64,000 bases of DNA from assembly GCA_963170155.1 (NCBI GenBank), contig CAUJGP010000003.1:48719-112718 (forward strand), given 5' to 3'. This document shows, piece after piece, positions 35,250 to 43,318 of this stretch; positions within the stretch are counted from its first letter, which is position 1, and each line of letters begins with the position of its first letter. The notes under the pieces are model-generated. The model was not told where the DNA came from and did no database searches. It was given only the letters and a program-made list of their open reading frames with translations. Both the position numbers and the translations under genes were made by a program. The DNA comes from Bdellovibrionota bacterium. GTDB lineage: Bacteria; Bdellovibrionota; Bdellovibrionia; Bdellovibrionales; Bdellovibrionaceae.

Positions 35250-35780
35250 ATGATAAAAGCTATTTTTTCAATTTTCTTAGTTTACCATCTTATTGCTATC
35301 CTCAGTATGCCGTTGTTGGGCTCTATACTGGGGCGTCGAATAGGGCAATTCATAACCCCCTATACAAACATAACAGGTTTGAATCCGACCTGGGAATTCT
35401 TTTCTCCGGATCCACCTGTACCTCTTTACTTCGAGTACATAGTTTATTTTGAAGATGATCATGGCGAAGAACTGTCCCCTCCTATAGAAGGTTTATTTCC
35501 AGAAGATGGTTTGGAACCTACCAATAATCCAAATAAAATCCGTTTAAAAACTTCGGTTCGGTTGTTGGCTTTGAATGAAGGGAAGGCCGATACGGTCTTT
35601 ATGGGGTATTTGTGCCGAAAATACCCTCGAGCTTCTCGTGTTTTTGTCAAACCCATTGTGGAGTGGATTCCCCCACTTGAAAAAGTTCAGTTGAACGATG
35701 GGGTGGTTGAAACAACACCTGTGACGACCCTTCCTATGAATCGAAATTGCAATGAGGCTTATGATGAAGAACAAGGTTAG
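35250..35780 (+). CDS. Membrane-anchored protein, partner of the HTTM protein
   Basis: 176 residues: one N-terminal membrane anchor (about 5-25), then a predicted soluble domain with GLNPTWEFFSPDPPVPLYFE. The W-x-F-F-S-P-x-P pattern is like that of small proteins commonly encoded next to HTTM proteins. It overlaps the next gene by 17 bases, supporting a functional pair. The role is unknown. The SD is weak (AAGAAAG); position suggests co-transcription with the upstream carrier, but that may be accidental. Confidence 0.65.
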   Translation: MIKAIFSIFLVYHLIAILSMPLLGSILGRRIGQFITPYTNITGLNPTWEFFSPDPPVPLYFEYIVYFEDDHGEELSPPIEGLFPEDGLEPTNNPNKIRLKTSVRLLALNEGKADTVFMGYLCRKYPRASRVFVKPIVEWIPPLEKVQLNDGVVETTPVTTLPMNRNCNEAYDEEQG

Positions 35781-36702
35781 GGATCTTTGGGCGTTATTTC
35801 AAAAATTTTTCTTTTGTTTTCCAGCGCTTCAGCAACTCGCTCTCATGAGATTAATTGTATCCGCGTCGCTTCTAGGAATTTATATTTGGCGACAATTTGT
35901 CGTTGGATTTTATTTTTCTAATGAGACAGGTTTAGTTTTAGAGGAACAAGCCAAGACGCTATTGCCGGAACTTTATCAGCCTGCGTTTTATTGGTTTTTT
36001 TGGCCTGATTCTTGGAACCCTTGGATGCATGGACTGCTTTTATTGCTTTTGTGTGGGTTGGTTTTGGGGTTAGGTGGTCGGCTATGGACTTTATTGACTT
36101 GGATTTTGAGTTTAGCCTTCATTCAAAGAAATTATTTTGTGATTTATGGTGCCGATTTGATAGGAACAGCTTGGCTTTTTTATCTTTCATGGACACGACA
36201 CAATGTGTATTTTAGTGTTCTCAACATTATCAATCCAGAAAGAGTAAAGAAGAATTATTTAGATATTTTTAGTAGCGCCGGCGCACGGATAATTCAAATT
36301 CAACTCTGTATTATTTACGGTTTTACAGGCTTGCACAAGCTTAAGGGGTTAAGCTGGTGGGATGGATCTGCTTTATGGCATGTTTTGGGCAACCGTCAAT
36401 ACGCAGTTATGGATTTAAGTTGGGTGGCGCAGTGGCCTCTATTGATGGGAGTAGCTACATTCACCTCATTATTTTTTGAAATTTATTTTCCTATTTTAGT
36501 ATGGAATCAAAGGGTCAATCGATACCTACTGACTTTTGGGGTTTTATTTCACGTGGGCATTGCCTTAACGATGGGAATTTGGTCCTTTGGTGCGATCATG
36601 GTGAGTGCTTATCTTCTTTTTTTAAAAGAATCGACCCTTATAAAATTGAAACATTTTTTTATAAAACAGCCACTGGTGATGTCCCTTGAACATAAAGTCT
36701 AG
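35764..36702 (+). CDS. HTTM-domain (vitamin K-dependent carboxylase-like) membrane protein
   Basis: 312 residues from ATG 35764; TGAGG (35753-35757) is spaced for it, while ATGs at 35752 and 35761 are less well placed. It is a multi-pass membrane protein of about six to seven helices with HTTM features: LALMRLIVSASLLGIYIW at the start, IQLCIIYGFTGLHKLKGLSW with W-W-D-G following, and FFEIYFPILVWN. HTTM domains are the membrane part of vertebrate gamma-glutamyl carboxylase homologues. In bacteria most lack the C-terminal lumenal domain, as here, and their chemistry is unknown. It overlaps its partner gene. Confidence 0.78.
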   Translation: MKNKVRDLWALFQKFFFCFPALQQLALMRLIVSASLLGIYIWRQFVVGFYFSNETGLVLEEQAKTLLPELYQPAFYWFFWPDSWNPWMHGLLLLLLCGLVLGLGGRLWTLLTWILSLAFIQRNYFVIYGADLIGTAWLFYLSWTRHNVYFSVLNIINPERVKKNYLDIFSSAGARIIQIQLCIIYGFTGLHKLKGLSWWDGSALWHVLGNRQYAVMDLSWVAQWPLLMGVATFTSLFFEIYFPILVWNQRVNRYLLTFGVLFHVGIALTMGIWSFGAIMVSAYLLFLKESTLIKLKHFFIKQPLVMSLEHKV

Positions 36703-36811
36703 TTTTTTAGCCTTTTGTTGAGGTTCTCCTCCTTGATGATAAAATAAACAGAAGTGTTCCACTTTGCTGGTCTTAGGACCTGCTCACGATTTTAGGACAA
36801 GGGGAGCGTCT

Positions 36812-37333
36812 ATGATTCGATCCAAGGCATTAGTAGTATTTTTAGCATGTATGGGTTTTAGTGGGCTTTCTCTGGCGGCGATTCCTAAGACCAATAGTCT
36901 TGCATCTGTTAAAACCTTTTTATCAGAAGGATCTTTTAGAGGAGGACAATTTGGAAGTGGTTTTTCCATTGTCGGATTAAAACGTGTGTATTCTCCTAAT
37001 GGAAATGCCGAGCGGTTTATTTTTGAAATCGGTGATAGGGATGGACGAAAGTACAGTGGTAAGACTGGATACTTTCATGCGCAGCTTTTTAGGAATCCTT
37101 CAGAGTTGAGCTTAGATTTATCCCAAGTTTTAAAAAGTAAAGTGGACAATCACCAATTACGGTCTTTAATCAAAAAATCAAAACTGATTCAAAAAGCAGA
37201 GCTTACAGTTGATCGCGAAGACAACTCAACTCACTTTGCTATGAAATTCAAATCTCCCATTAAAATGAGGGTATTTACTTTATCTCCCAAGAAATCTTCA
37301 CCTAAGTTGGTGATCGATATTACTAAAATTTAG
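36812..37333 (+). CDS. Exported protein of unknown function
   Basis: 173 residues from ATG 36812 (AGGGGAG upstream). The frame extends to 36764, but the signal peptide (about 1-25, cleavage SLA-AIP) begins only at this ATG. The mature part contains a Gly-rich stretch (SFRGGQFGSGFSIVG), and its end FTLSPKKSSPKLVIDITK resembles the strand pattern of AMIN domains, which bind envelope polymers. The resemblance is weak. The next gene starts 13 bases downstream and is also exported. Confidence 0.6.
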   Translation: MIRSKALVVFLACMGFSGLSLAAIPKTNSLASVKTFLSEGSFRGGQFGSGFSIVGLKRVYSPNGNAERFIFEIGDRDGRKYSGKTGYFHAQLFRNPSELSLDLSQVLKSKVDNHQLRSLIKKSKLIQKAELTVDREDNSTHFAMKFKSPIKMRVFTLSPKKSSPKLVIDITKI

Positions 37334-37346
37334 TTCTTGAGCAAAA

Positions 37347-38126
37347 ATGATAAAAATAAAATTTACCTCTGGGGCTATTTTTCTTATGGTATTGGTGGGT
37401 GGAAGAGCCATTGAGGCGCGCGTATTTCGTATGAACAATGAAACTGTAGCGACTTATTTTGGAGGCAGCTATGGTCCTTCTTTACTCAAACAGACTCATT
37501 TTTCAGGAACGAGTGGCAGCGGAGTGAGTATTGATAAGTCTTTTTTATTTAATTATGGCGCGGAATTTGGTTTATTATTTCGAGGACCCAAGTTCGGGCT
37601 TCGCTTGGGTTTGGAATCCATTAAACCGCCAACGCTCCTTAAAGCCGTGGGTTCGAATGCAGGAGGAGAGTCTCTTTTTGAGCTTGAGAGTAATATCTCA
37701 GCACTGATCCCGAAGATAACACTGGAGTTCAATATCATGAAGGGAGGCGACTCCTGGAGAGCTTTTATAGCTTTGGGAGGCGGTACCGCTACAGCCGTTT
37801 ATAAAAACTCTTATACGTTAACAGCAGAGGGACTCGCTGCCTTTCCGGGGCTGGTAGATTTGAGTGAAGAAGGAACAGCGATGGCCCTTCTTTATGATGG
37901 AGGACTGTCTTTTGAAACGCTAATGAATGATACAACCACGGCGGCCATCACTCTTGGCTATAGAAAGTTAGAAGTTACGGGTTATAAGTATAAAGCAGAT
38001 GTGGTAAACTTCACCGGAACCCATGCTCAGGGTGACTCGGTTCTCAACGAAGATGGCACAGCCAAGAAGAGTTTATATAACGGACCTTTCGTGTCTTTGT
38101 TATTCCGGTTTTACCTGGGAAAATAA
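37347..38126 (+). CDS. Exported outer-membrane barrel-like protein, unknown
   Basis: 259 residues with a signal peptide (about 1-23, cleavage near IEA). Strands such as GAEFGLLFRGPKFGLRLGLE, KITLEFNIMKGG and AITLGYRKLEVTG, together with the end PFVSLLFRFYLGK, indicate an OmpA/OmpW-like small barrel. It follows the preceding exported gene at 13 bases and is followed by a strong hairpin at its stop, so the two form a short operon. Confidence 0.62.
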   Translation: MIKIKFTSGAIFLMVLVGGRAIEARVFRMNNETVATYFGGSYGPSLLKQTHFSGTSGSGVSIDKSFLFNYGAEFGLLFRGPKFGLRLGLESIKPPTLLKAVGSNAGGESLFELESNISALIPKITLEFNIMKGGDSWRAFIALGGGTATAVYKNSYTLTAEGLAAFPGLVDLSEEGTAMALLYDGGLSFETLMNDTTTAAITLGYRKLEVTGYKYKADVVNFTGTHAQGDSVLNEDGTAKKSLYNGPFVSLLFRFYLGK

Positions 38127-38152
38127 GTTGCATTTTTTAAATGCAACTTTAT
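38125..38152 (+). terminator. Strong hairpin terminator at the barrel gene stop
   Basis: AAGTTGCATTT (38125-38135) pairs perfectly with AAATGCAACTT (38139-38149) over a 3-base loop, eleven pairs overlapping the TAA stop. A short TTTATA tail follows. Confidence 0.65.
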
Positions 38153-38256
38153 AGTAGACTTAACGTTACTCACTTTCTCGTTGCTGTCCTTAAACCCCTT
38201 TATTTTAGAGTGAGTCATATTCGAGTTGCAATGCTATCAGAAAATCGAGGTGATTG

Positions 38257-39051
38257 ATGGATGTTAAAGAGTTACTTGAAGCGATGTGGGTTGATTATTG
38301 CCAATTGAACCCTTCGGCTCAGAAGATTTTTAATTTATTCACCCAAAACGATGAAAAGGTTGTGAACGATCATATTGCTCTTAGAACTTTTCAACATCCT
38401 CGTTTAGGGATCGCTTCCATGTCCAAGGTTTTTGAAACCATGGGGTATCGCGAGAAAAAAGATTACCATTTTAAAGTTAAAAAATTATATGCCAAACACT
38501 ATGAGCATGCTGACTCTCACTTACCAAAAATCTTCATCTCTGAATTGTTATTAGACCAGTTTTCTCAAGAAACACAAAAGAATGTTCACTCTATTATAGA
38601 TCAAATTTCAGATGAAACGATTAAGAGCGAAGGTTTTTCTTATTCGGGAAGAACTTGGAATTTATCTTATAAAGTGTATGAACAATTGGCCAAAGAGAGT
38701 GAATATGCCTCATGGGTTGCTGCAATAGGATTCCGTCCCAATCATTTTACCATCAATGTTAATGCAATGAAGCACTTTGATACATTGGAGAAAATTAATA
38801 ACTTCATTGAATCCCATCATTTTCTATTGAACTCTTCAGGAGGCAAAATCAAAGGGACTCCTGCAGAACTTTTAGAGCAAAGTTCAACAATGGCAGCTCT
38901 GATCGATGTCCCTTTTGACGAGGGGATCAAAAAAGTTCCTGGCTGCTATTATGAATTTGCCAAAAGATACCAAGACTCGTCTGGAAAGCTGTATCAAGGT
39001 TTTATTGCGGCTTCTGCTGATAAAATTTTTGAATCGACCAATCGAATGTAG
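38257..39051 (+). CDS. DUF1338-family metal-dependent enzyme (HglS-like fold)
   Basis: 264 residues from ATG 38257 (CGAGGTGA upstream). DUF1338 proteins include the Fe(II) 2-hydroxyglutarate synthase HglS, which converts 2-oxoadipate in lysine breakdown. Family marks are NDHIALRTFQHP (metal His), LPKIFISELLLDQF (Glu), and GFRPNHFTINVNAM (second His). The protein is shorter than HglS (about 460 residues), so it is a compact member whose substrate may differ. It is a stand-alone gene with a good terminator behind it. Confidence 0.82.
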   Translation: MDVKELLEAMWVDYCQLNPSAQKIFNLFTQNDEKVVNDHIALRTFQHPRLGIASMSKVFETMGYREKKDYHFKVKKLYAKHYEHADSHLPKIFISELLLDQFSQETQKNVHSIIDQISDETIKSEGFSYSGRTWNLSYKVYEQLAKESEYASWVAAIGFRPNHFTINVNAMKHFDTLEKINNFIESHHFLLNSSGGKIKGTPAELLEQSSTMAALIDVPFDEGIKKVPGCYYEFAKRYQDSSGKLYQGFIAASADKIFESTNRM

Positions 39052-39147
39052 GTTGTTAAATTCTTATGGATTTTATATTAACCTCTCATTCTCAAAAAGA
39101 GACATGGAGTTGTTCAACAAATAGACAGTTGTTCTGACAATTCTCTT

Positions 39148-39173
39148 AAGAGCCCGCAGGCTCTTCTTTTTTC
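39148..39173 (+). terminator. Rho-independent terminator after the DUF1338 gene
   Basis: AAGAGCC (39148-39154), loop CGCA, and GGCTCTT (39159-39165) form a perfect GC-rich stem followed directly by CTTTTTTCT. It is the clearest intrinsic terminator in the window. Confidence 0.88.
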
Positions 39174-39407
39174 TATTAGTGCTTATTTAATTATAAATTC
39201 TTTGTCTCTCATTCTTTTGGAGGGTTCAATTTTGGTGTCTTGGATCTACGTCTTCGGAGAAAGCATAAGTTTCACCGTTAAAAATAAATTCTATTTAATT
39301 TTTAAATAAAAAATAGAATTGGCATGTTCTTTGAATAAGAAATAATCGAGAGATTAAAAAATTTTCTCATATATAAATAAAATGAAAATGAAGCCGGAGG
39401 AACTGCC
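39174..39407 (+). promoter_or_regulatory. Upstream region of the lipoprotein gene with inverted repeat and promoter-like motif
   Basis: Gene-free region. AATTCTATTT (39287-39296) is mirrored perfectly by AAATAGAATT (39311-39320). Directly next to it TTGGCATG-TTCT-TTGAA (39319-39335) resembles a sigma-54 -24/-12 element, although the -12 GC is GA. A standard sigma-70 reading (TTGGCA plus a weak -10) is also possible. GGAGGA precedes the ATG at 39408. Confidence 0.4.
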
Positions 39408-40070
39408 ATGAAACTATCAAAAAAATTATTGATGCTTTTCATGCTAAGTCTCATAGTCGTTTTGGGCGCCTGTGAGAAAAAGAAAAATAATACAAGTCCT
39501 TCGCGAACCGTTCGAGGTGGTGCTGATCAACCCTATCAAACACAGCCTGTTTATCCAGGAACGCAGCAACCTTCTCCAGGGAACAACTCTGGTTATAATA
39601 TCGGGAGCGAATGGGTTTATCTACAATCAAATGATACTTATGGTTTTTCAGAAGCGATTAGGGGTTTGGTCTCTGCTTCAATGGATCCTGTGGAGTTGGG
39701 TTATGTGAGCCCTTACGGTGATGTGGCTTTAATTGGTTACATTGACATGAATCAGCAGTGGGCTGTGAATCAAGCGAACAGTCGCTTAAGAATTGAAATT
39801 TGGGATGATTATGCTCGAGCCGGCTCCTCTCCAGAAATCGCAATTCAATTTAACAGTTTGAGTTCTTATAATTACAATGGAAATCAAATTACGCTTGTTT
39901 TTCAAGACTCCTATGGAGAGATTATTATCTCTGGCCAGATCACTCAAAGCGATTTTTATGGTACGGTAAGCTTTAGAAACACTCAGTCTTTTGCTGGAGG
40001 CGCTCAGCATGCTTCTGGTGTCATTGGTTATTTTCAGGTCCCTTATTGTGGATTTTTTCGCTGTCAGTAA
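39408..40070 (+). CDS. Lipoprotein of unknown function
   Basis: 220 residues. Type II signal: MKLSKKLL, a hydrophobic core, and lipobox VLGAC (Cys 22), followed by KKKNN. Residues 30-65 are Pro/Gln/Asn-rich (a flexible tether), and the rest is a compact predicted beta domain with GSEWVYLQSNDTYGFSEAI. Two cysteines near the end (PYCGFFRCQ) may form a disulphide. GGAGGA is well spaced. No family recognised; the distinct promoter region suggests individual regulation. Confidence 0.72.
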   Translation: MKLSKKLLMLFMLSLIVVLGACEKKKNNTSPSRTVRGGADQPYQTQPVYPGTQQPSPGNNSGYNIGSEWVYLQSNDTYGFSEAIRGLVSASMDPVELGYVSPYGDVALIGYIDMNQQWAVNQANSRLRIEIWDDYARAGSSPEIAIQFNSLSSYNYNGNQITLVFQDSYGEIIISGQITQSDFYGTVSFRNTQSFAGGAQHASGVIGYFQVPYCGFFRCQ

Positions 40071-40192
40071 AGTTAAATTGGATACAGCGTTTGATCCCTT
40101 TCATTTTGTATAAAAATAAAGAGTCTGATGATATGGCGCTTGCATTGTAAAAAAGGCTTGCGTCGGCTCGCTTTTTGATATCCCATCGAGGC

Positions 40193-41569
40193 ATGGCTCA
40201 ATGGAATTTTGATTATGATGTTTCAGTGCTTAAAACGATGGTTGGAGGCGATTCTTCTCTTGATACCCCTCGGCTTTTTGTTGAAAACTATGAAGATGCT
40301 TATGCATTTTTGAAGAGCTATGGGTTCGATCTGCATGATCCCAAACAAGAAAAACGAACTTGGTCTTACCACATGAGGGCTCTGGCCTTTTTGCGAGAAA
40401 AAATCTTAGAAAAAGATGAAGAGATTCCTGAAATTATCGCTGATCCTAAAAAATTGAAAGACATCCGGAATCTTTTAATCTGGGCTTCTCAAAAAACACC
40501 ATCTGATTTATCACGCTGGTCCTGTGCTGTTTTGAGAGTGGCTCATGTTTTCGTTCATTCAGAAAATGATTTATTTAGTTTTTATGCCGAAGAGGTCCAA
40601 AAGCAAATCCTCAGTCCCATACAAGATTGCGTGATTCATGAAAGTAATCGGATTTTTCTGAGGCATCTCTTTTCACCCGATGAAATCAAACTTAAACTTT
40701 TTGAAGTTAAACCCTTTAAAACTTCAAGTAGTGAGGTTTTAAAGATGTTGGCAAAGCCTGAAGTCGTAGCGCTAAAGGTGTTGGATAAAATCGGTATTCG
40801 TTTTGTGACGGAAAACTTATTTGACGCTTTTCAGGTGGCGCTCTTTTTGGCCGATCGTCATTTGATTAATTTTGCTCATGTGATTCCGGATCAATCTTCT
40901 AATAACTTATATCCTCTGCCTCTTTTTGTAGAAACTCTCAAGAAGCTTTGTGATTTACAGGAACAAGGTCATCCCGTTGATTTTGAGATCATGAATCGAC
41001 ACCTTATGGAGCGTTGGTCAGATAGAACGAGTAATGATGGTCTGGTGAGGAAAGAAAACTCTTTTTCTGATTCAGAATACCGATTCATAAAATTTATTTG
41101 TCGTAAATTGATCACTGTTAAACGCCCGAATGGGGATGCTTTTTTTAGTTTCTTTTATCCCTTCGAAGTGCAAATCATGGATGAGGCTTCATATCAAAGG
41201 AATCAAGCAGGGGCTTCAAGTCATTTGCGATATAAAGAGAGACAAAGAAAAGCGGCTCGTTTGCGCTTATTCCCAGAGGGAGTCGGTGCGCCGCCTTCTT
41301 CGGGGTCAAACTCGGTTCCCCCTGCGGATTCGTCCTCTTCTTCCAGTTCATCTTCTGATTCAGGTTCTATTCCTGCGTCTGCTTTGGCGGCATTGCCAAC
41401 GTTTGACTCTGACTCGTCGGAGTTGGAGAAGGCATCCATTGGCCGCTTAGATTCTGATTGGGTTTATTCCGCTAAGTCTCTTTCGGAGCACTTGAAAGAC
41501 CAGAGCCTGAATGCGGGAGAATTAAATAAAGAAAATTTAGATAAGGATGAATTGGGCAAAGAAGCATGA
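40193..41569 (+). CDS. TIGR04552-like protein with RelA/SpoT synthetase-like motifs
   Basis: 458 residues from ATG 40193 (or 464 from TTG 40175; neither has a well-spaced SD). The protein resembles the TIGR04552/TIGR04562 family of Bdellovibrionota and Myxococcota. Motifs in order also match the (p)ppGpp synthetase fold: KTSSSEVLKML, then VLDKIGIRFVTENLFDAF (about 198-215, like DxxGxR), EYRFIKFICRK (like YRSxH), and PFEVQI with SSHLRYKERQRK (about 322-348, like EIQxRT and HxxYK). The C-terminal ~90 residues are Ser/Asp-rich and probably disordered. The stop overlaps the plsC-like start (ATGA), so they are coupled. Nucleotidyltransferase or alarmone activity is an inference; some synthetase residues, such as the usual Arg/Lys pair, are not evident. 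Confidence 0.68.
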   Translation: MAQWNFDYDVSVLKTMVGGDSSLDTPRLFVENYEDAYAFLKSYGFDLHDPKQEKRTWSYHMRALAFLREKILEKDEEIPEIIADPKKLKDIRNLLIWASQKTPSDLSRWSCAVLRVAHVFVHSENDLFSFYAEEVQKQILSPIQDCVIHESNRIFLRHLFSPDEIKLKLFEVKPFKTSSSEVLKMLAKPEVVALKVLDKIGIRFVTENLFDAFQVALFLADRHLINFAHVIPDQSSNNLYPLPLFVETLKKLCDLQEQGHPVDFEIMNRHLMERWSDRTSNDGLVRKENSFSDSEYRFIKFICRKLITVKRPNGDAFFSFFYPFEVQIMDEASYQRNQAGASSHLRYKERQRKAARLRLFPEGVGAPPSSGSNSVPPADSSSSSSSSSDSGSIPASALAALPTFDSDSSELEKASIGRLDSDWVYSAKSLSEHLKDQSLNAGELNKENLDKDELGKEA

Positions 41570-42312
41570 GTCCTTTGGCAATAATTAGAAGTTTTTTCGC
41601 CGCCATTGTTTATCCTTTTTTTGTTATTTTTTGTGCTATTCTGATTGTGATCTTGGGTACAAATCCCTCTTTACGGAGAACACAGGATAGGGTTGTAGGG
41701 ATCTGGGCTCGGTATTCATTGTGGTTATTCGGTGTGAAGGTCCATGGGCTTCATTTAGAGAGGCTTCCGCAGAAGGGTTATTTAGCCCTTTTTAATCACA
41801 CCAGTAATTTTGATATTTTAGCGGTACAGTCGTTGATTCCTCATATTCGTTTTGGTGCTAAAGCTGAATTATTTAAAATCCCTCTTTTTGGTTTAGCCAT
41901 GAGAGCTTCTGGTGCTCTGATGATCGCCCGTGCTCATCGTGATGAAGTTTTAAAAGTTTACGAGGGGGCTCGTCTTCGGATGGTGCAGGGAGAGAGTTTT
42001 ATTTTGTCTCCAGAGGGCACTCGTCAACCTATTGAGGAGCTTGGGCCCTTTAAATCCGGCCCTTTTTTGTTAGCGATTGCTTCTCAGTGCCCCATTGTTC
42101 CTATTGCTATAAAGGGCGCTAGTCGCATTCAGCCAAAGGGACAGTGGATTCCCAATATTCAACGGTGGTGTTCTATGATAGAAGTTTCTATTGGAGAGCC
42201 CATTTCAACCCAAGGTATGACCGCAGAATCAAAACAAGAGTTGCAAAGCAAGGTCAGAGAATCACTTGAAGGACGGCTTCATCAATATCATCGTGCTTCG
42301 CCAATGTCCTAG
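41566..42312 (+). CDS. plsC: 1-acyl-sn-glycerol-3-phosphate acyltransferase (PlsC-like)
   Basis: 248 residues. It adds the second acyl chain to make phosphatidic acid at the inner membrane. An N-terminal anchor (about 8-30) is followed by the HX4D motif in ALFNHTSNFDIL, KAELFKIPLFG, a substrate-binding SPEGTRQP, and VPIAIKGAS. The spacing is standard for the family. The start overlaps the upstream RelA/SpoT-like gene by 4 bases. A weak hairpin lies 50 bases after the stop. Confidence 0.9.
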   Translation: MSPLAIIRSFFAAIVYPFFVIFCAILIVILGTNPSLRRTQDRVVGIWARYSLWLFGVKVHGLHLERLPQKGYLALFNHTSNFDILAVQSLIPHIRFGAKAELFKIPLFGLAMRASGALMIARAHRDEVLKVYEGARLRMVQGESFILSPEGTRQPIEELGPFKSGPFLLAIASQCPIVPIAIKGASRIQPKGQWIPNIQRWCSMIEVSIGEPISTQGMTAESKQELQSKVRESLEGRLHQYHRASPMS

Positions 42313-42359
42313 GAGAGGCTTATAGTAAATACAAAAAGTATTTCATGAGGACGCCGCAG

Positions 42360-42390
42360 AGAGATCACGAAGATCTCTTCATTAATTTCG
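42360..42390 (+). terminator. Weak terminator-like hairpin after the PlsC gene
   Basis: AGAGATC (42360-42366), loop ACGAA, and GATCTCT (42372-42378) form seven perfect pairs, followed by TCATTAATTT. The tail is poor in T. Confidence 0.4.
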
Positions 42391-42487
42391 AGAATAGAAT
42401 CAAAGTTACTTTAAGCAAAAAAACCAAGCTGAAGAATCAAGGATTGAAGCTAGGTGGGTACTCATCATTCCTACGTTGCAGTGGTTA

Positions 42488-42880
42488 TTAAGAAAATAAA
42501 ATAGCTTTGCCAATGGGTGCAAAAGATATTTTAGCTAACTTAAGATGTTGTTTGGCGATGGGAATTCCGATGATGGTGATTCCGAAGACAAGACCCCAAA
42601 ATAAGTGAACTAAAGCTAACCACCAGCCACAGCATAGAATCCAAAGAATATTGCCAATGGTTCCAAGAATGCCGGTTCCAATATCTGGGCCTGTGGTTTG
42701 CTGTCGACTTAATACTTTTGAACCAAAGGGCCACAAATTGAGAAGACCAATATTAAAAGCAGCTCGGGCCCAAGGGATACCGACAATTGAAATCAGCATG
42801 AAAAATGCGGTTAGGAACCATGAAGTTGCCGTTACCCATCCGCCAAATATAAGCCACAATATATTTAAAATAAAATTCAT
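42488..42880 (-). CDS. YccF-domain inner-membrane protein
   Basis: 130 residues from ATG 42880; the frame extends to TTG 42898, but MNFILNILWLIFGGW is the usual family start. It has two copies of the short membrane YccF repeat: the first with FLTAFFMLISIVGIPWARAA and LWPFGSK, the second with NILWILCCGWWLAL and FGITIIGIPIAKQH. Function unknown in all bacteria. It lies downstream of rpsT on the same strand, but is separated by 67 bases. Confidence 0.85.
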   Translation of the reverse strand: MNFILNILWLIFGGWVTATSWFLTAFFMLISIVGIPWARAAFNIGLLNLWPFGSKVLSRQQTTGPDIGTGILGTIGNILWILCCGWWLALVHLFWGLVFGITIIGIPIAKQHLKLAKISFAPIGKAILFS

Positions 42881-42947
42881 TTTATAAAATAATCCCAATG
42901 GGGGAGTGTTGAAAAATACGGATCATGGAACTCATGTTGTTTTTGTA

Positions 42948-43220
42948 TTAATTAGATTTCTCTAGAGCCGCAACACGAGAAGCAAGACGCGATTTTTTTC
43001 GATTAGCGTGGTTTTTAGAGACAACGCTCTTTTTTGCAGCTCGATCAATAAAGCTTGCAAATTTTTTATACAAGTCTTGTGCAATTTTGCTGTCTTTAAG
43101 ACCGATAGCGCTTAAAAGTTTTTTTTCAATCGTTTTAACTCGTCCCTTTCTGGTTGTGTTTACTTTTTTTCTACGGGTCGATTGACGAGCTCTTTTTTCA
43201 GCTGATTTATGATTTGCCAA
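42948..43220 (-). CDS. rpsT: 30S ribosomal protein S20
   Basis: 90 residues, highly basic, starting MANHKSAEKRARQSTRRK and containing NHANRKKSRLASRVAAL, as in all S20 proteins, which bind 16S rRNA in the body of the 30S subunit. The start codon is TTG (43218-43220 on the plus strand reads CAA), with a strong GGAGG 7 bases upstream and no alternative ATG. E. coli rpsT also uses a UUG start, which contributes to its translational autocontrol, so the rare codon may be functional here. It is divergent from murJ. Confidence 0.96.
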   Translation of the reverse strand: MANHKSAEKRARQSTRRKKVNTTRKGRVKTIEKKLLSAIGLKDSKIAQDLYKKFASFIDRAAKKSVVSKNHANRKKSRLASRVAALEKSN

Positions 43221-43318
43221 GGTAAAACCTCCAGAATAGCCTTATGTTAAAGGAAAAATACAAATAGACCTTGAGGCAATAGCATGGGCTCAGTTATTCT
43301 GCAACAAATAAGGTTGAA

